A stretch of DNA of 5,632 bases from an uncultured Hyphomicrobiales bacterium (GTDB lineage: Bacteria; Pseudomonadota; Alphaproteobacteria; Rhizobiales; CAJQND01): contig CAJQND010000051.1 of assembly GCA_905479595.1 (NCBI GenBank), forward strand, positions 1-5,632, given 5' to 3'. The position numbers and the translations under genes were made by a program. Positions within the stretch are counted from its first letter, which is position 1, and every line of letters starts with the position of its first letter. Shown one piece after another: positions 1 through 5,632 of the stretch. The notes under the pieces were generated by a model. It was not told where the DNA came from. It ran no database searches and saw nothing but the letters and a program-made list of their open reading frames with translations.

Positions 1-1
1 G

Positions 2-361
2 ATGAAACGTCTGGCTGCCGAAAAGCAGGCAGTCATGGATGGCGGCATCCCGCTGGTAGTGGATGGTGATATTGTCGTCGGTCTTGATCCCGGTTTCATG
101 GATGAAAACCGTGAAATTGTTGCAAGCCTTGATGGTAACCAGGCAGCGCAGTTACTGACATATACAGCCCACAGGCTTGGCCATGTGCTTGGACAAGGTG
201 GCGATGGCCCGCAGGCAACTCATTTTGAAGAGGATTCAGCATTGATGTTCCTGCTGATCTTGCGCATGGCCGGGCGCATACACGAACCGTTTATCCCCGC
301 GTGCCGGGTTGCCTATGACTTGACCGATCAAACCAATCCCGTCAGCATTGAGATGTATTGA
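2..361 (+). CDS. Hypothetical protein, possibly 5'-truncated by the window edge
   Basis: The frame is open from the first complete codon to a TGA at 359-361, giving 119 residues from the ATG at base 2. Only one base precedes this ATG, so it may be an internal methionine of a longer protein and no ribosome binding site can be judged. I do not recognise the family. The first third contains GIPLVVDGDIVVGLDP (about residues 15-30), a hydrophobic strand, turn and strand that loosely recalls the cis-proline end of thioredoxin/glutaredoxin folds; this is a weak resemblance, not an assignment. The rest is mixed: a His/Gly-rich stretch (HRLGHVLGQGGDG) at about 57-69, then a hydrophobic helix (ALMFLLILRMAG). 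There is no signal peptide in the visible part. The stop lies 19 bases before the VOC gene on the same strand, so the two are probably co-transcribed. Reading-frame reality is likely; function is unknown. Confidence 0.6.
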   Translation: MKRLAAEKQAVMDGGIPLVVDGDIVVGLDPGFMDENREIVASLDGNQAAQLLTYTAHRLGHVLGQGGDGPQATHFEEDSALMFLLILRMAGRIHEPFIPACRVAYDLTDQTNPVSIEMY

Positions 362-380
362 CAAGATTGACGGGTAAGAC

Positions 381-815
381 ATGAAAAAAAGCGATGATGA
401 GCCATGGATGGCGGCGGATGATTATGGCCGCACGTTGAAATCAGGAATTGGTCTCAATCTACTGGTGACCGATGTAACTGCTGCAGTTAAATTTGAAACT
501 CAGGTTCTTGGCGCTGAAACTGTATATGCAAATGCCGATTTTGCGGTGATGCGCGCGGGCGGTTCAGAATGGATGCTGCACGGCGACCACACCTACCGTG
601 ACCATGAAATGGCCGGCGTTATCGCAGGCGTTGAGGCGCGTGGTGCTGGTCTTGAGATCAGGCTCTATGGCCGCGACCCTGATGAGGCCGTTGCCGCTGC
701 GCGAGAAGGCGACTGGGTGGTGCTCTCTGCAGCCTTAGATAAAGTGCACGGCCAGCGCGAGGCCCATATCATAGATGATGATGGCTATGTCTGGGTGCCG
801 GGTATTCCTATTTAG
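381..815 (+). CDS. VOC superfamily (glyoxalase/bleomycin-resistance fold) protein
   Basis: A 144-residue soluble protein with one VOC module of the usual size at about residues 22-143. It opens with a beta strand and helix (GIGLNLLVTDVTAAVKFE) followed by VLGAETVY, and closes with REAHIIDDDGYVWVPG, close to the common D-x-DGY-x-W-x-P ending of VOC domains. VOC proteins usually work as homodimers, often around a divalent metal, and include lyoxalases, dioxygenases and drug-binding proteins. The first-strand position that is often a metal-binding His appears to be Asn26 here; His67, His70, Glu127 and His129 remain as possible ligands, so metal use is uncertain. About 20 N-terminal residues, rich in charged residues, precede the domain. 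The ATG at 381 has only a weak purine-rich site (gggtaag) before it. It follows the first frame by 19 bases and converges on the GNAT gene, with 18 bases between their stop codons and no hairpin there. The fold is fairly sure; the substrate is unknown. Confidence 0.78.
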   Translation: MKKSDDEPWMAADDYGRTLKSGIGLNLLVTDVTAAVKFETQVLGAETVYANADFAVMRAGGSEWMLHGDHTYRDHEMAGVIAGVEARGAGLEIRLYGRDPDEAVAAAREGDWVVLSAALDKVHGQREAHIIDDDGYVWVPGIPI

Positions 816-833
816 GCATTCCCAATTGATCCA

Positions 834-1403
834 CTAGCGCGGCCATGAAAAAATAGCCGTAACGAATTCCTGCACGTCTTCAGCCATCTCCTCAGCTACC
901 GAGATGGGTGTAGGAGTAGACGGGTCGATCTTACCTTCAATGTCGCCTTCTTCGAAGTGCAGGTTTGCGCTGTGCTTTTTTGCAATGCGTTGCATGCGCT
1001 TATTATCGCTCAGGCAGATCATATAGAGGGTTGAGAACCCGCGATTGCGGGCAGATTTGACGGTTCGGCGCATCAATTTGGTGCCAATGCCGGAATCCTG
1101 CCAGGGAGGTTCCACCGAAAACGCCGCTTCGGCCGCGTGTGGCGAACTTTCCAGAAGCGGCCGCAACTCGGCAGTGGCACGCAGGGTTTCGCCGATGAAA
1201 CATCCGAAAATAACCGTATTAAGTTGAAAAGCAGTTTTCGCGTAGCTTTGTAAGAACTCATTCGATACCCCAATGCCAAAGCGCGAGTGGCGCGTTTGGT
1301 CATCTAGCCGTAGCAGGTGATCTTTGAAGAGTTCTGACTCATAAGGCCAAATCTTGCGGAAACTGACATTTAGAGGCAATGCGTCTTTGTCGAGGCGGGC
1401 CAT
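834..1403 (-). CDS. GNAT family N-acetyltransferase
   Basis: From the ATG at 1403 this is a 189-residue protein. The acetyl-CoA pyrophosphate-binding motif A is clear: PPWQDSGIGTKLM at about residues 99-111 fits the Q/R-x-x-G-x-G/A signature (Q102, G105, G107), preceded by the beta-4 strand AAFSVEP and followed by a helix and the strand FSTLYMICL. The N-terminal part has RKIWPYESELFKDHLLRLD and RFGIGVSNEFL, a pattern seen in a group of proteobacterial GNAT proteins. Such enzymes move an acetyl group from acetyl-CoA to an amine on a small molecule or protein; the acceptor cannot be told. A longer version from an ATG at 1463 or a TTG at 1493 is also open, but adds a tail that does not look like part of the fold, and neither has a ribosome binding site. 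The 1403 ATG has only a weak site (ggatt). It is convergent with the VOC gene and divergent from mmsA. Confidence 0.8.
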   Translation of the reverse strand: MARLDKDALPLNVSFRKIWPYESELFKDHLLRLDDQTRHSRFGIGVSNEFLQSYAKTAFQLNTVIFGCFIGETLRATAELRPLLESSPHAAEAAFSVEPPWQDSGIGTKLMRRTVKSARNRGFSTLYMICLSDNKRMQRIAKKHSANLHFEEGDIEGKIDPSTPTPISVAEEMAEDVQEFVTAIFSWPR

Positions 1404-1413
1404 TGGACTAATC

Positions 1414-1450
1414 CGTATAAAAAATAATGCCCGAAATGGAGCATGTGCAA
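1414..1450 (-). promoter_or_regulatory. Possible sigma-70-like promoter for the GNAT gene
   Basis: Reading the minus strand, TTGCAC (1450-1445) and TATTTT (1426-1421) are separated by 18 bases. The -35 matches the consensus at only 3 of 6 positions and the -10 at 4 of 6. A transcript starting about 7 bases beyond would have a leader of only about a dozen bases before the ATG at 1403. It would also exclude the longer forms of the protein that start at 1463 or 1493. The match is weak and could be chance. Confidence 0.2.
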
Positions 1451-1538
1451 TTTCATGCTGCATTGCGGCGTATTCAAGGCCTTCACATGACAATTATGTT
1501 GCGGTGCGAAAATTTTACCCGCCTGGTCATCTGGCCCG

Positions 1539-1556
1539 CCAATCCGTGGCAATTGG
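1539..1556. promoter_or_regulatory. Candidate operator (CCAAT-N8-ATTGG) between GNAT gene and mmsA
   Basis: The 252 bases between the GNAT start (1403) and the mmsA start (1656) carry no convincing gene. They must hold the mmsA promoter, but I find no good -35/-10 pair for it. The clearest structure is an inverted repeat with 5-base arms CCAAT (1539-1543) and ATTGG (1552-1556) and an 8-base spacer, a span of 18 bases that suits a dimeric repressor. Arms this short occur by chance fairly often, so this is only a candidate. Confidence 0.2.
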
Positions 1557-1655
1557 TGCCTTGTGGACGTCACGAAAGACGATTAGTTTGCTCGCTGGAC
1601 AAATTCAACAAAAGGCGCCCCGGGCCGCTTCATTCGGCTATGGCGAACGGTAATC

Positions 1656-3152
1656 GTGAAGGAAATAGGTCATTTCATCGGCGGCAAACATGTGGCGGGC
1701 AAAAGCGGCCGCTTTGCAGATGTTTTAAACCCGAACACGGGCGAAGTGCAGGCGAAAGTGGCACTTGCCTCGGCGGAAGAGCTTCATGACGCAGCGGTTA
1801 ACGCAGCTGAGGCGCAGGTTGCATGGGCAGCGAAAAACCCGCAAGTGCGCGCCAGGGTGATGATGAAGTTTGTTGCTCTTGTCGCCGAGAACAAAAATGA
1901 GCTTGCCGAGTTACTCTCATTGGAACATGGCAAAACAATTCCAGACAGCCATGGCGACATTCAGCGCGGTGTTGAGGTCGCAGAATTTGCCGTCGGCATT
2001 CCACACCTCCTCAAAGGCGAATATACCGACAGCGCGGGCCCTGGCATTGATATGTATTCCATGCGCCAGCCCATCGGCGTGGCGGCAGGTATTACACCGT
2101 TTAATTTCCCGGCCATGATTCCTATGTGGAAATTCTGCCCGGCCATCGCCTGCGGCAATTCATTCGTGCTGAAACCGTCTGAACGCGATCCTTCAGTGCC
2201 AATGCGCCTTGCGGAACTGATGATTGAAGCGGGCCTTCCTGCCGGCGTGTTGAATGTGGTCAATGGCGACAAAGAATCTGTCGATGCTATTCTCGACAGC
2301 GAGATTATCCAGGGCATTGGCTTTGTTGGTTCGACGGCAATTGCTGAGTATGTGTATAGCCGTGGCTGCGCCAATGGTAAGCGCGTTCAGTGTTTTGGCG
2401 GCGCAAAAAACCACATGATTATCATGCCAGATGCAGATCTTGATCAGGCCGTCGATGCGTTGATTGGTGCAGGCTACGGTTCTGCAGGCGAGCGTTGCAT
2501 GGCGATCTCGGTCGCGGTTCCGGTTGGCGAGGCAACTGCTAATGCGTTGATTGAAAAGCTCACGCCGCGCGTTGAATCCCTGCGTATTGGTCCTTCAACC
2601 GATATGGAGGCCGATTACGGTCCCCTGGTTACCGGTGAAGCACTGGAGCGGGTTAAAGGCTATGTCGACATGGGTATCGATGAAGGTGCCAAGCTCGTAG
2701 TCGATGGCCGTGACTTTAAAATGCAGGGCTATGAGAATGGCTTTTTCATGGGCGGTTGCCTGTTCGACAATGTGACTGCGGATATGCGCATCTATAAGGA
2801 AGAAATTTTCGGACCGGTGCTTTCAGTGGTGCGTGCGAACACATATGAGGAAGCGATTGAGCTACCCATGAACCATGAGTATGGCAATGGGGTTGCAATC
2901 TACACCCGCGATGGTGATGCAGCACGCAACTTTGCCAACCGCATTAATATCGGCATGGTTGGTATCAATGTGCCAATTCCTGTGCCACTCGCCTACCATA
3001 CCTTTGGTGGCTGGAAGCGTTCAGCCTTTGGTGACCTCAACCAGCATGGTCCAGATTCAGTGCGCTTTTACACTCGCACCAAAACTGTCACATCGCGCTG
3101 GCCTTCTGGCATGAAGGAAGGCGCAGAATTTGTGATCCCGACAATGAGCTAA
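1656..3152 (+). CDS. mmsA: Methylmalonate-semialdehyde dehydrogenase (CoA-acylating)
   Basis: A 498-residue cytosolic enzyme of the aldehyde dehydrogenase superfamily, full length for the MmsA/IolA family. It turns methylmalonate semialdehyde, CoA and NAD+ into propionyl-CoA, carbonate and NADH, and malonate semialdehyde into acetyl-CoA; this is the last step of valine degradation and also serves thymine and inositol breakdown. The nucleotide-binding segments include TPFNFP (N150) and KPSERDP (K173). The region that is ELGGK in ordinary ALDHs is FGGAKNH (247-253), typical of this CoA-dependent family. The catalytic cysteine is C281 in SAGERCMA. R104 (DIQRG) and R280 fall where the substrate-binding arginines of Bacillus IolA lie. 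KEEIFGPVL (381-389) is the standard late ALDH motif. The start is GTG at 1656, chosen because KEIGHFIGGKHV matches the usual family N-terminus; its ribosome binding site is weak. It stands alone: divergent from the GNAT gene, with a strong terminator after it and no other valine-pathway gene in view. Confidence 0.96.
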   Translation: MKEIGHFIGGKHVAGKSGRFADVLNPNTGEVQAKVALASAEELHDAAVNAAEAQVAWAAKNPQVRARVMMKFVALVAENKNELAELLSLEHGKTIPDSHGDIQRGVEVAEFAVGIPHLLKGEYTDSAGPGIDMYSMRQPIGVAAGITPFNFPAMIPMWKFCPAIACGNSFVLKPSERDPSVPMRLAELMIEAGLPAGVLNVVNGDKESVDAILDSEIIQGIGFVGSTAIAEYVYSRGCANGKRVQCFGGAKNHMIIMPDADLDQAVDALIGAGYGSAGERCMAISVAVPVGEATANALIEKLTPRVESLRIGPSTDMEADYGPLVTGEALERVKGYVDMGIDEGAKLVVDGRDFKMQGYENGFFMGGCLFDNVTADMRIYKEEIFGPVLSVVRANTYEEAIELPMNHEYGNGVAIYTRDGDAARNFANRINIGMVGINVPIPVPLAYHTFGGWKRSAFGDLNQHGPDSVRFYTRTKTVTSRWPSGMKEGAEFVIPTMS

Positions 3153-3175
3153 TGGGGTTTCACTTAAGCCAAGAC

Positions 3176-3208
3176 AAAAAGGGCGCAACCAGGGTTGCGC
3201 CCTTTTTT
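3176..3208 (+). terminator. Strong intrinsic terminator after mmsA, symmetric
   Basis: A perfect 10-base inverted repeat GGGCGCAACC (3181-3190) / GGTTGCGCCC (3193-3202), separated by only AG, is followed by six T (3203-3208) and preceded by five A (3176-3180). In RNA the end of the stem would open to a 4-base loop. It lies 24 bases past the mmsA stop and fits a rho-independent terminator very well. The flanking A and T tracts make it work on either strand in principle, but the next gene, zapE, is on the same strand, so its main role should be to separate mmsA from zapE transcription. Confidence 0.93.
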
Positions 3209-3230
3209 CTGTTATTCACAATGGCTCTAC

Positions 3231-3259
3231 TTGCCTAAGTTACACGAAGAGGCGATAAG
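3231..3259 (+). promoter_or_regulatory. Possible promoter immediately before zapE
   Basis: TTGCCT (3231-3236) and GATAAG (3254-3259) are 17 bases apart, each matching the sigma-70 consensus at 4 of 6 positions. A start site about 7 bases past the -10 would fall at about 3266, two bases before the zapE ATG, and so give a nearly leaderless mRNA. Because a strong terminator lies just upstream, zapE does need a promoter somewhere in 3209-3267; this is the best pair I see, but the match is only moderate. Confidence 0.35.
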
Positions 3260-3267
3260 CCCCGGCC

Positions 3268-4362
3268 ATGCGAAAGATTTTGCAAGCATATGAAGAATTG
3301 ATCGCGTCGGGAGAATTAAAACCCGATGGCGAACAGGCGCGCATTGCCGCTTACCTGGATGATCTGGCCGCGGCACTTAACGATTACACGCCTGCGCCTG
3401 AAGCATCTGGACTAAAAAAATGGCTCGGACTGGAAAAACCGGTACCCGCACCGCGCGGTCTTTATATTACCGGCGAGGTCGGGCGTGGAAAAACCATGCT
3501 TATGGATCTGTTTTATGAGCATGTGAATGTGGCTCCAAAGGCGCGCATCCATTTCCATGAGTTCATGCAAAATGTTCATACACGGGTGCATTATTGGCGC
3601 AAAGCTGCCGATGATCCAATTCCGCCATTGGCGAAAGAGCTGGCCGATGGAGCCAGTTTGCTGTGTTTCGATGAATTCCAGGTCAGCGATATTACCGATG
3701 CGATGGTCCTTGGCCGTTTGTTTTCCGCCCTGTTCAACCATGGGGTTGTCGTCGTGGCGACTTCCAATGTGGAGCCAGACCACCTCTATGAGCACGGCCT
3801 TAATCGGGCGCGGTTCTTGCCGTTCATCGGGTTGTTGAAGGAAAGGCTCCAGGTTGTAAATCTGGACAGCCCCACCGATTACCGTCTCGACCGTATCATG
3901 GGTCACCGGGTTTATCTCACCCCGTTGAACGATGAGGCTGACGAGGTGGTGCAAAAGCGCTGGCACCAACTCACCGAACTTGATGCGGGCGAGCCATTGG
4001 ACCTGGAGGTGAATGGCCGCATTCTTACTGTGCCGCAGGCAGCGCGCGGCGTTGCCAGGTTCGACTATGCAGACTTGTGCCAACAACCTCTTGGGCCCGG
4101 GGATTTTCTCAAAATCGCCAAAACGTTTGACACTGTGTTGGTTGAACGCATTCCCAGGCTTGATAAAGCGCGGCGCAATGAGGCCAAACGCCTGGTGACA
4201 TTGATCGATACTCTTTACGACAATCATGTGCGCCTCATAGCCTCTGCCGAGACGCCGCCTGAAGGCATTTATCCAGAAGGCGATCATGCGTTTGAATTTG
4301 CTCGCACGGTCTCACGGTTAAATGAGATGCAATCAGAAGAATATCTCGGCCATCACAGCTAG
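3268..4362 (+). CDS. zapE: Cell division protein ZapE (AFG1-like ATPase)
   Basis: A 364-residue P-loop ATPase of the AFG1/ZapE family, normal length. Walker A is GEVGRGKT (69-76, K75), Walker B is LLCFDEF (131-137, D135 and E136), and a sensor-1-type ATSN is at 164-167. Family signatures RFLPFI (182-187), TVPQAARGVARFDYADLC (254-271) and the C-terminal FARTVSRLNEMQS with R350 are all present. The N-terminal YEELIASGELKPD matches the family start. In Escherichia coli the protein binds FtsZ and affects Z-ring stability under stress; the mitochondrial homologue AFG1/LACE1 takes part in protein quality control. It should be cytosolic or loosely membrane-associated. The start is fixed: an in-frame TAA at 3256-3258 leaves no earlier start codon. 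The only good purine run, GAAGAGG (3246-3252), is 15 bases away, which is too far for a usual Shine-Dalgarno site. Its stop is 11 bases from the stop of the convergent exporter gene, with no terminator visible. Confidence 0.94.
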   Translation: MRKILQAYEELIASGELKPDGEQARIAAYLDDLAAALNDYTPAPEASGLKKWLGLEKPVPAPRGLYITGEVGRGKTMLMDLFYEHVNVAPKARIHFHEFMQNVHTRVHYWRKAADDPIPPLAKELADGASLLCFDEFQVSDITDAMVLGRLFSALFNHGVVVVATSNVEPDHLYEHGLNRARFLPFIGLLKERLQVVNLDSPTDYRLDRIMGHRVYLTPLNDEADEVVQKRWHQLTELDAGEPLDLEVNGRILTVPQAARGVARFDYADLCQQPLGPGDFLKIAKTFDTVLVERIPRLDKARRNEAKRLVTLIDTLYDNHVRLIASAETPPEGIYPEGDHAFEFARTVSRLNEMQSEEYLGHHS

Positions 4363-4373
4363 ATGCGCTTTGC

Positions 4374-5009
4374 TTAGGTTTTGTGGGTCCATGACGCGAG
4401 GCCCGCGCCCGCCGCAATGAGCCAGCCGCCAGCAATAGCTTCAATCCATTTTCGTGCTTTGCCGTCCGCCCAGCGTGAAGCCTTGGCGCTCAATACCGCA
4501 TAGGTGGCGAGGATTGGAATTTCTACAGCAAGGGTAATAAGTGCCAGGATAAGAAATTGTGATGCGATGTCGTGGCCGGGTGTTACGAATTGTGGAATGA
4601 TAGCTGTGAATGCCACGAGGTTTTTCGGATTGGATGCCTGCACCACAAATCCGTGGGCGAAGTCCCGCCCCCTCGCGGCAGGTTTGCTTTTAACAGGCAG
4701 TTGAGCACTTGCCGGTTTGCCGAACAGGGCGGGCCACAACATTGTGAGGCCAAGCCAAACAAGATATGCAGCTCCAGCCCATTTGATCACCAGAAACACT
4801 TGATGCGAAGCGAGAATAACGGCGCCAATTCCGGCAGCGGACAGGCAGTAAAATTGAATGTTTGCCGTGGCGACGCCAAAATTAGCACGCAAACCCGCTT
4901 TTGCGCCGTAATGCATGGATCGCGAGATAATCAAAAAAACTGCCGGGCCGGGTGAAATTGACAGCAAAAATTCTGTCATCGCAAACAAAATGGCAATCTC
5001 AACACTCAT
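4374..5009 (-). CDS. LysE/RhtB family amino-acid exporter
   Basis: A 211-residue inner-membrane protein of the LysE/RhtB/threonine-efflux group, normal length (about 200-210). The N-terminal family motif is seen as LSISPGPAVFLIISRSMHYG (about 16-34), and the second conserved patch as ASNPKNLVAF (125-134). I see about six hydrophobic segments, near residues 3-25, 45-66, 70-95, 118-143, 150-175 and 190-207, with a basic loop (KSKPAARGR) at about 108-115. Members export amino acids or their derivatives using the proton gradient; the substrate here is not predictable. I chose the ATG at 5009 over the in-frame GTG at 5018 because GGAG (5021-5018) is 8 bases before the ATG and overlaps the GTG. The gene sits between zapE and mdh on the opposite strand, converging on zapE and diverging from mdh. 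No regulator lies beside it, although LysR or Lrp-type regulators often do in this family. Confidence 0.9.
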   Translation of the reverse strand: MSVEIAILFAMTEFLLSISPGPAVFLIISRSMHYGAKAGLRANFGVATANIQFYCLSAAGIGAVILASHQVFLVIKWAGAAYLVWLGLTMLWPALFGKPASAQLPVKSKPAARGRDFAHGFVVQASNPKNLVAFTAIIPQFVTPGHDIASQFLILALITLAVEIPILATYAVLSAKASRWADGKARKWIEAIAGGWLIAAGAGLASWTHKT

Positions 5010-5017
5010 AAATCCCA

Positions 5018-5021
5018 CTCC
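5018..5021 (-). promoter_or_regulatory. Ribosome binding site that fixes the exporter start
   Basis: On the minus strand GGAG is followed by 8 bases and then ATG at 5009. The alternative GTG start (5018-5016) begins inside this site, so it would have no free ribosome binding site of its own. This favours the shorter 211-residue protein. Confidence 0.6.
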
Positions 5022-5060
5022 AGGTAATCATATGGTCTACACTCGGCAAAATCTGTCTGG

Positions 5061-5066
5061 ATTATA
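5061..5066 (-). promoter_or_regulatory. Perfect -10 hexamer (TATAAT) upstream of the exporter gene
   Basis: The plus-strand ATTATA reads TATAAT on the minus strand, an exact -10 match 51 bases before the exporter ATG. A start about 7 bases on would give a leader of roughly 45 bases containing the GGAG site. The -35 is poor: the bases at the standard 17-base spacing read CATACT, and the better TTGAGC (5094-5089) is 22 bases away. It may be an activator-dependent promoter, or a chance match. Confidence 0.35.
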
Positions 5067-5170
5067 GCGCATTGGCCTTGCAGAGTATGCTCAATCGGGA
5101 TAGGAAAACGGCACTTTTTGACGAAATACGACACGTGCCTTGGTGGCCGTGCTGGAGAAACGCAACAAAC

Positions 5171-5175
5171 AGGTG
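5171..5175 (+). promoter_or_regulatory. Ribosome binding site of mdh
   Basis: AGGTG lies 6 bases before the ATG at 5182, a normal Shine-Dalgarno spacing that supports this start. For the mdh promoter I see no good pair in 5067-5170. TTGACG (5118-5123) matches the -35 consensus at 5 of 6 positions, but the bases 17 further on (TGGTGG) are not a -10. Confidence 0.55.
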
Positions 5176-5181
5176 AAACAA

Positions 5182-5632
5182 ATGGCGCGTAAAAAAATTG
5201 CTCTTATCGGCGGTGGAATGATTGGTGGAACTCTCGCCCATCTTGCTGGCTTGAAAGAACTTGGCGATGTGACAATTTTCGACATCGTAGATGGATTGCC
5301 CCAGGGCAAAGCGCTTGATCTGGCGGAATCCGCGCCGGTTGAAGGTTTTGATGCAAAAATGTCTGGCACCCAGAAATATGCCGGTATTGATGGCGCTGAT
5401 GTGGTGATTGTCACTGCAGGCGTGCCGCGCAAACCAGGCATGAGCCGCGATGATTTGCTGGAAATCAACCTGAAGGTCATGGGTCAGGTAGGCGCAGGCA
5501 TAGCCAAATATGCCCCCGAGGCGTTTGTCATCTGCATTACCAATCCGCTTGATGCCATGGTCTGGGCTCTGCGAGAAGCATCAGGCCTGCCGCACAACAT
5601 GGTGGTTGGCATGGCAGGTGTGTTGGATTCTG
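5182..5632 (+). CDS. mdh: Malate dehydrogenase, 5' part (cut by the window edge)
   Basis: The first 150 residues of an NAD-dependent malate dehydrogenase are visible; the family is about 320 residues, so the gene continues beyond the window. It oxidises (S)-malate to oxaloacetate in the TCA cycle, in the cytosol. The Rossmann motif is GGGMIGG (10-16), and D34 at the end of the second strand is the residue that selects NAD over NADP. The active-site loop GVPRKPGMSRDD (80-91) carries the substrate-binding arginines R83 and R89, and TNPLDAMVW (120-128) carries N121. The proton-relay histidine lies past the edge. The sequence belongs to the LDH-like MDH group and closely resembles Brucella and rhizobial enzymes. 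In those bacteria sucC, sucD and sucA often follow mdh and a zapE-type gene precedes it; here the exporter gene lies between. The start is supported by AGGTG 6 bases upstream. Confidence 0.97.
   Translation, partial: MARKKIALIGGGMIGGTLAHLAGLKELGDVTIFDIVDGLPQGKALDLAESAPVEGFDAKMSGTQKYAGIDGADVVIVTAGVPRKPGMSRDDLLEINLKVMGQVGAGIAKYAPEAFVICITNPLDAMVWALREASGLPHNMVVGMAGVLDS

Noticed and set aside
1615..1627. GC-rich palindromic bases (GGCGCC and CCCGGG) before mmsA
   Set aside because: They are overlapping short restriction-type palindromes with no T-tract and no stable longer stem; not a terminator or attenuator.
1354..1653. A 99-codon plus-strand frame ending just before mmsA
   Set aside because: It is partly antisense to the GNAT gene, has no ribosome binding site and no recognisable domain; the region is better read as a divergent promoter region.
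1427..1789. A 120-codon plus-strand frame across the mmsA upstream region
   Set aside because: It overlaps both the GNAT gene and the first 130 bases of mmsA in another frame, and its Cys/Arg-rich sequence looks non-coding.
3412..4287. A 291-codon open frame on the minus strand inside zapE
   Set aside because: It lies wholly antisense to a clear ATPase gene, shows no recognisable domain, and such long shadow frames are common opposite genes with this codon use.
5110..5139. GGCAC...GTGCC inverted repeat in the mdh leader, as a possible riboswitch or operator
   Set aside because: The arms are only 5 bases with a 20-base spacer and no extension; it matches no leader motif that I know of.
5091..5480. 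A 129-codon minus-strand frame opposite the mdh start
   Set aside because: It is antisense to a well-conserved enzyme; its Ser/Pro-rich sequence is a product of the mdh codons.

Overview
The window looks like ordinary chromosomal DNA from an alphaproteobacterium, most likely of the Hyphomicrobiales (Rhizobium/Brucella) type. The evidence is a malate dehydrogenase start that reads like the Brucella/rhizobial enzyme, an AFG1/ZapE-type ATPase lying upstream of mdh as is common in that class, and a CoA-acylating methylmalonate-semialdehyde dehydrogenase with a typical alphaproteobacterial N-terminus. Base composition is moderate and even by eye. I see no insertion sequence, integrase, CRISPR array, tRNA or rRNA.

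Layout. Bases 2-361 hold a short unrecognised reading frame that may be the 3' part of a longer gene. A VOC/glyoxalase-fold gene (381-815) follows 19 bases later on the same strand. A GNAT acetyltransferase (834-1403, minus) converges on it. A 250-base region divides the divergent GNAT gene and mmsA (1656-3152, plus), which ends at a strong symmetric hairpin terminator (3176-3208). zapE (3268-4362, plus) comes next, then a convergent LysE/RhtB-type exporter (4374-5009, minus). After an intergenic region of about 170 bases, mdh begins (5182, plus) and runs off the right edge.

How the genes relate. There is no single pathway here. mmsA completes valine, thymine or inositol degradation by making propionyl-CoA (or acetyl-CoA). 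mdh is a TCA-cycle enzyme, probably the first gene of an mdh-sucCD-type cluster beyond the window (inference). zapE is a housekeeping ATPase linked to cell division and envelope stress. The exporter, the GNAT protein and the VOC protein are accessory genes whose substrates cannot be read from sequence.

I looked for an undescribed system and did not find one. The points most worth a second look are the unusual translation start of zapE, the exporter gene lying between zapE and mdh, the unrecognised first reading frame, and the VOC protein that lacks an obvious first metal ligand.
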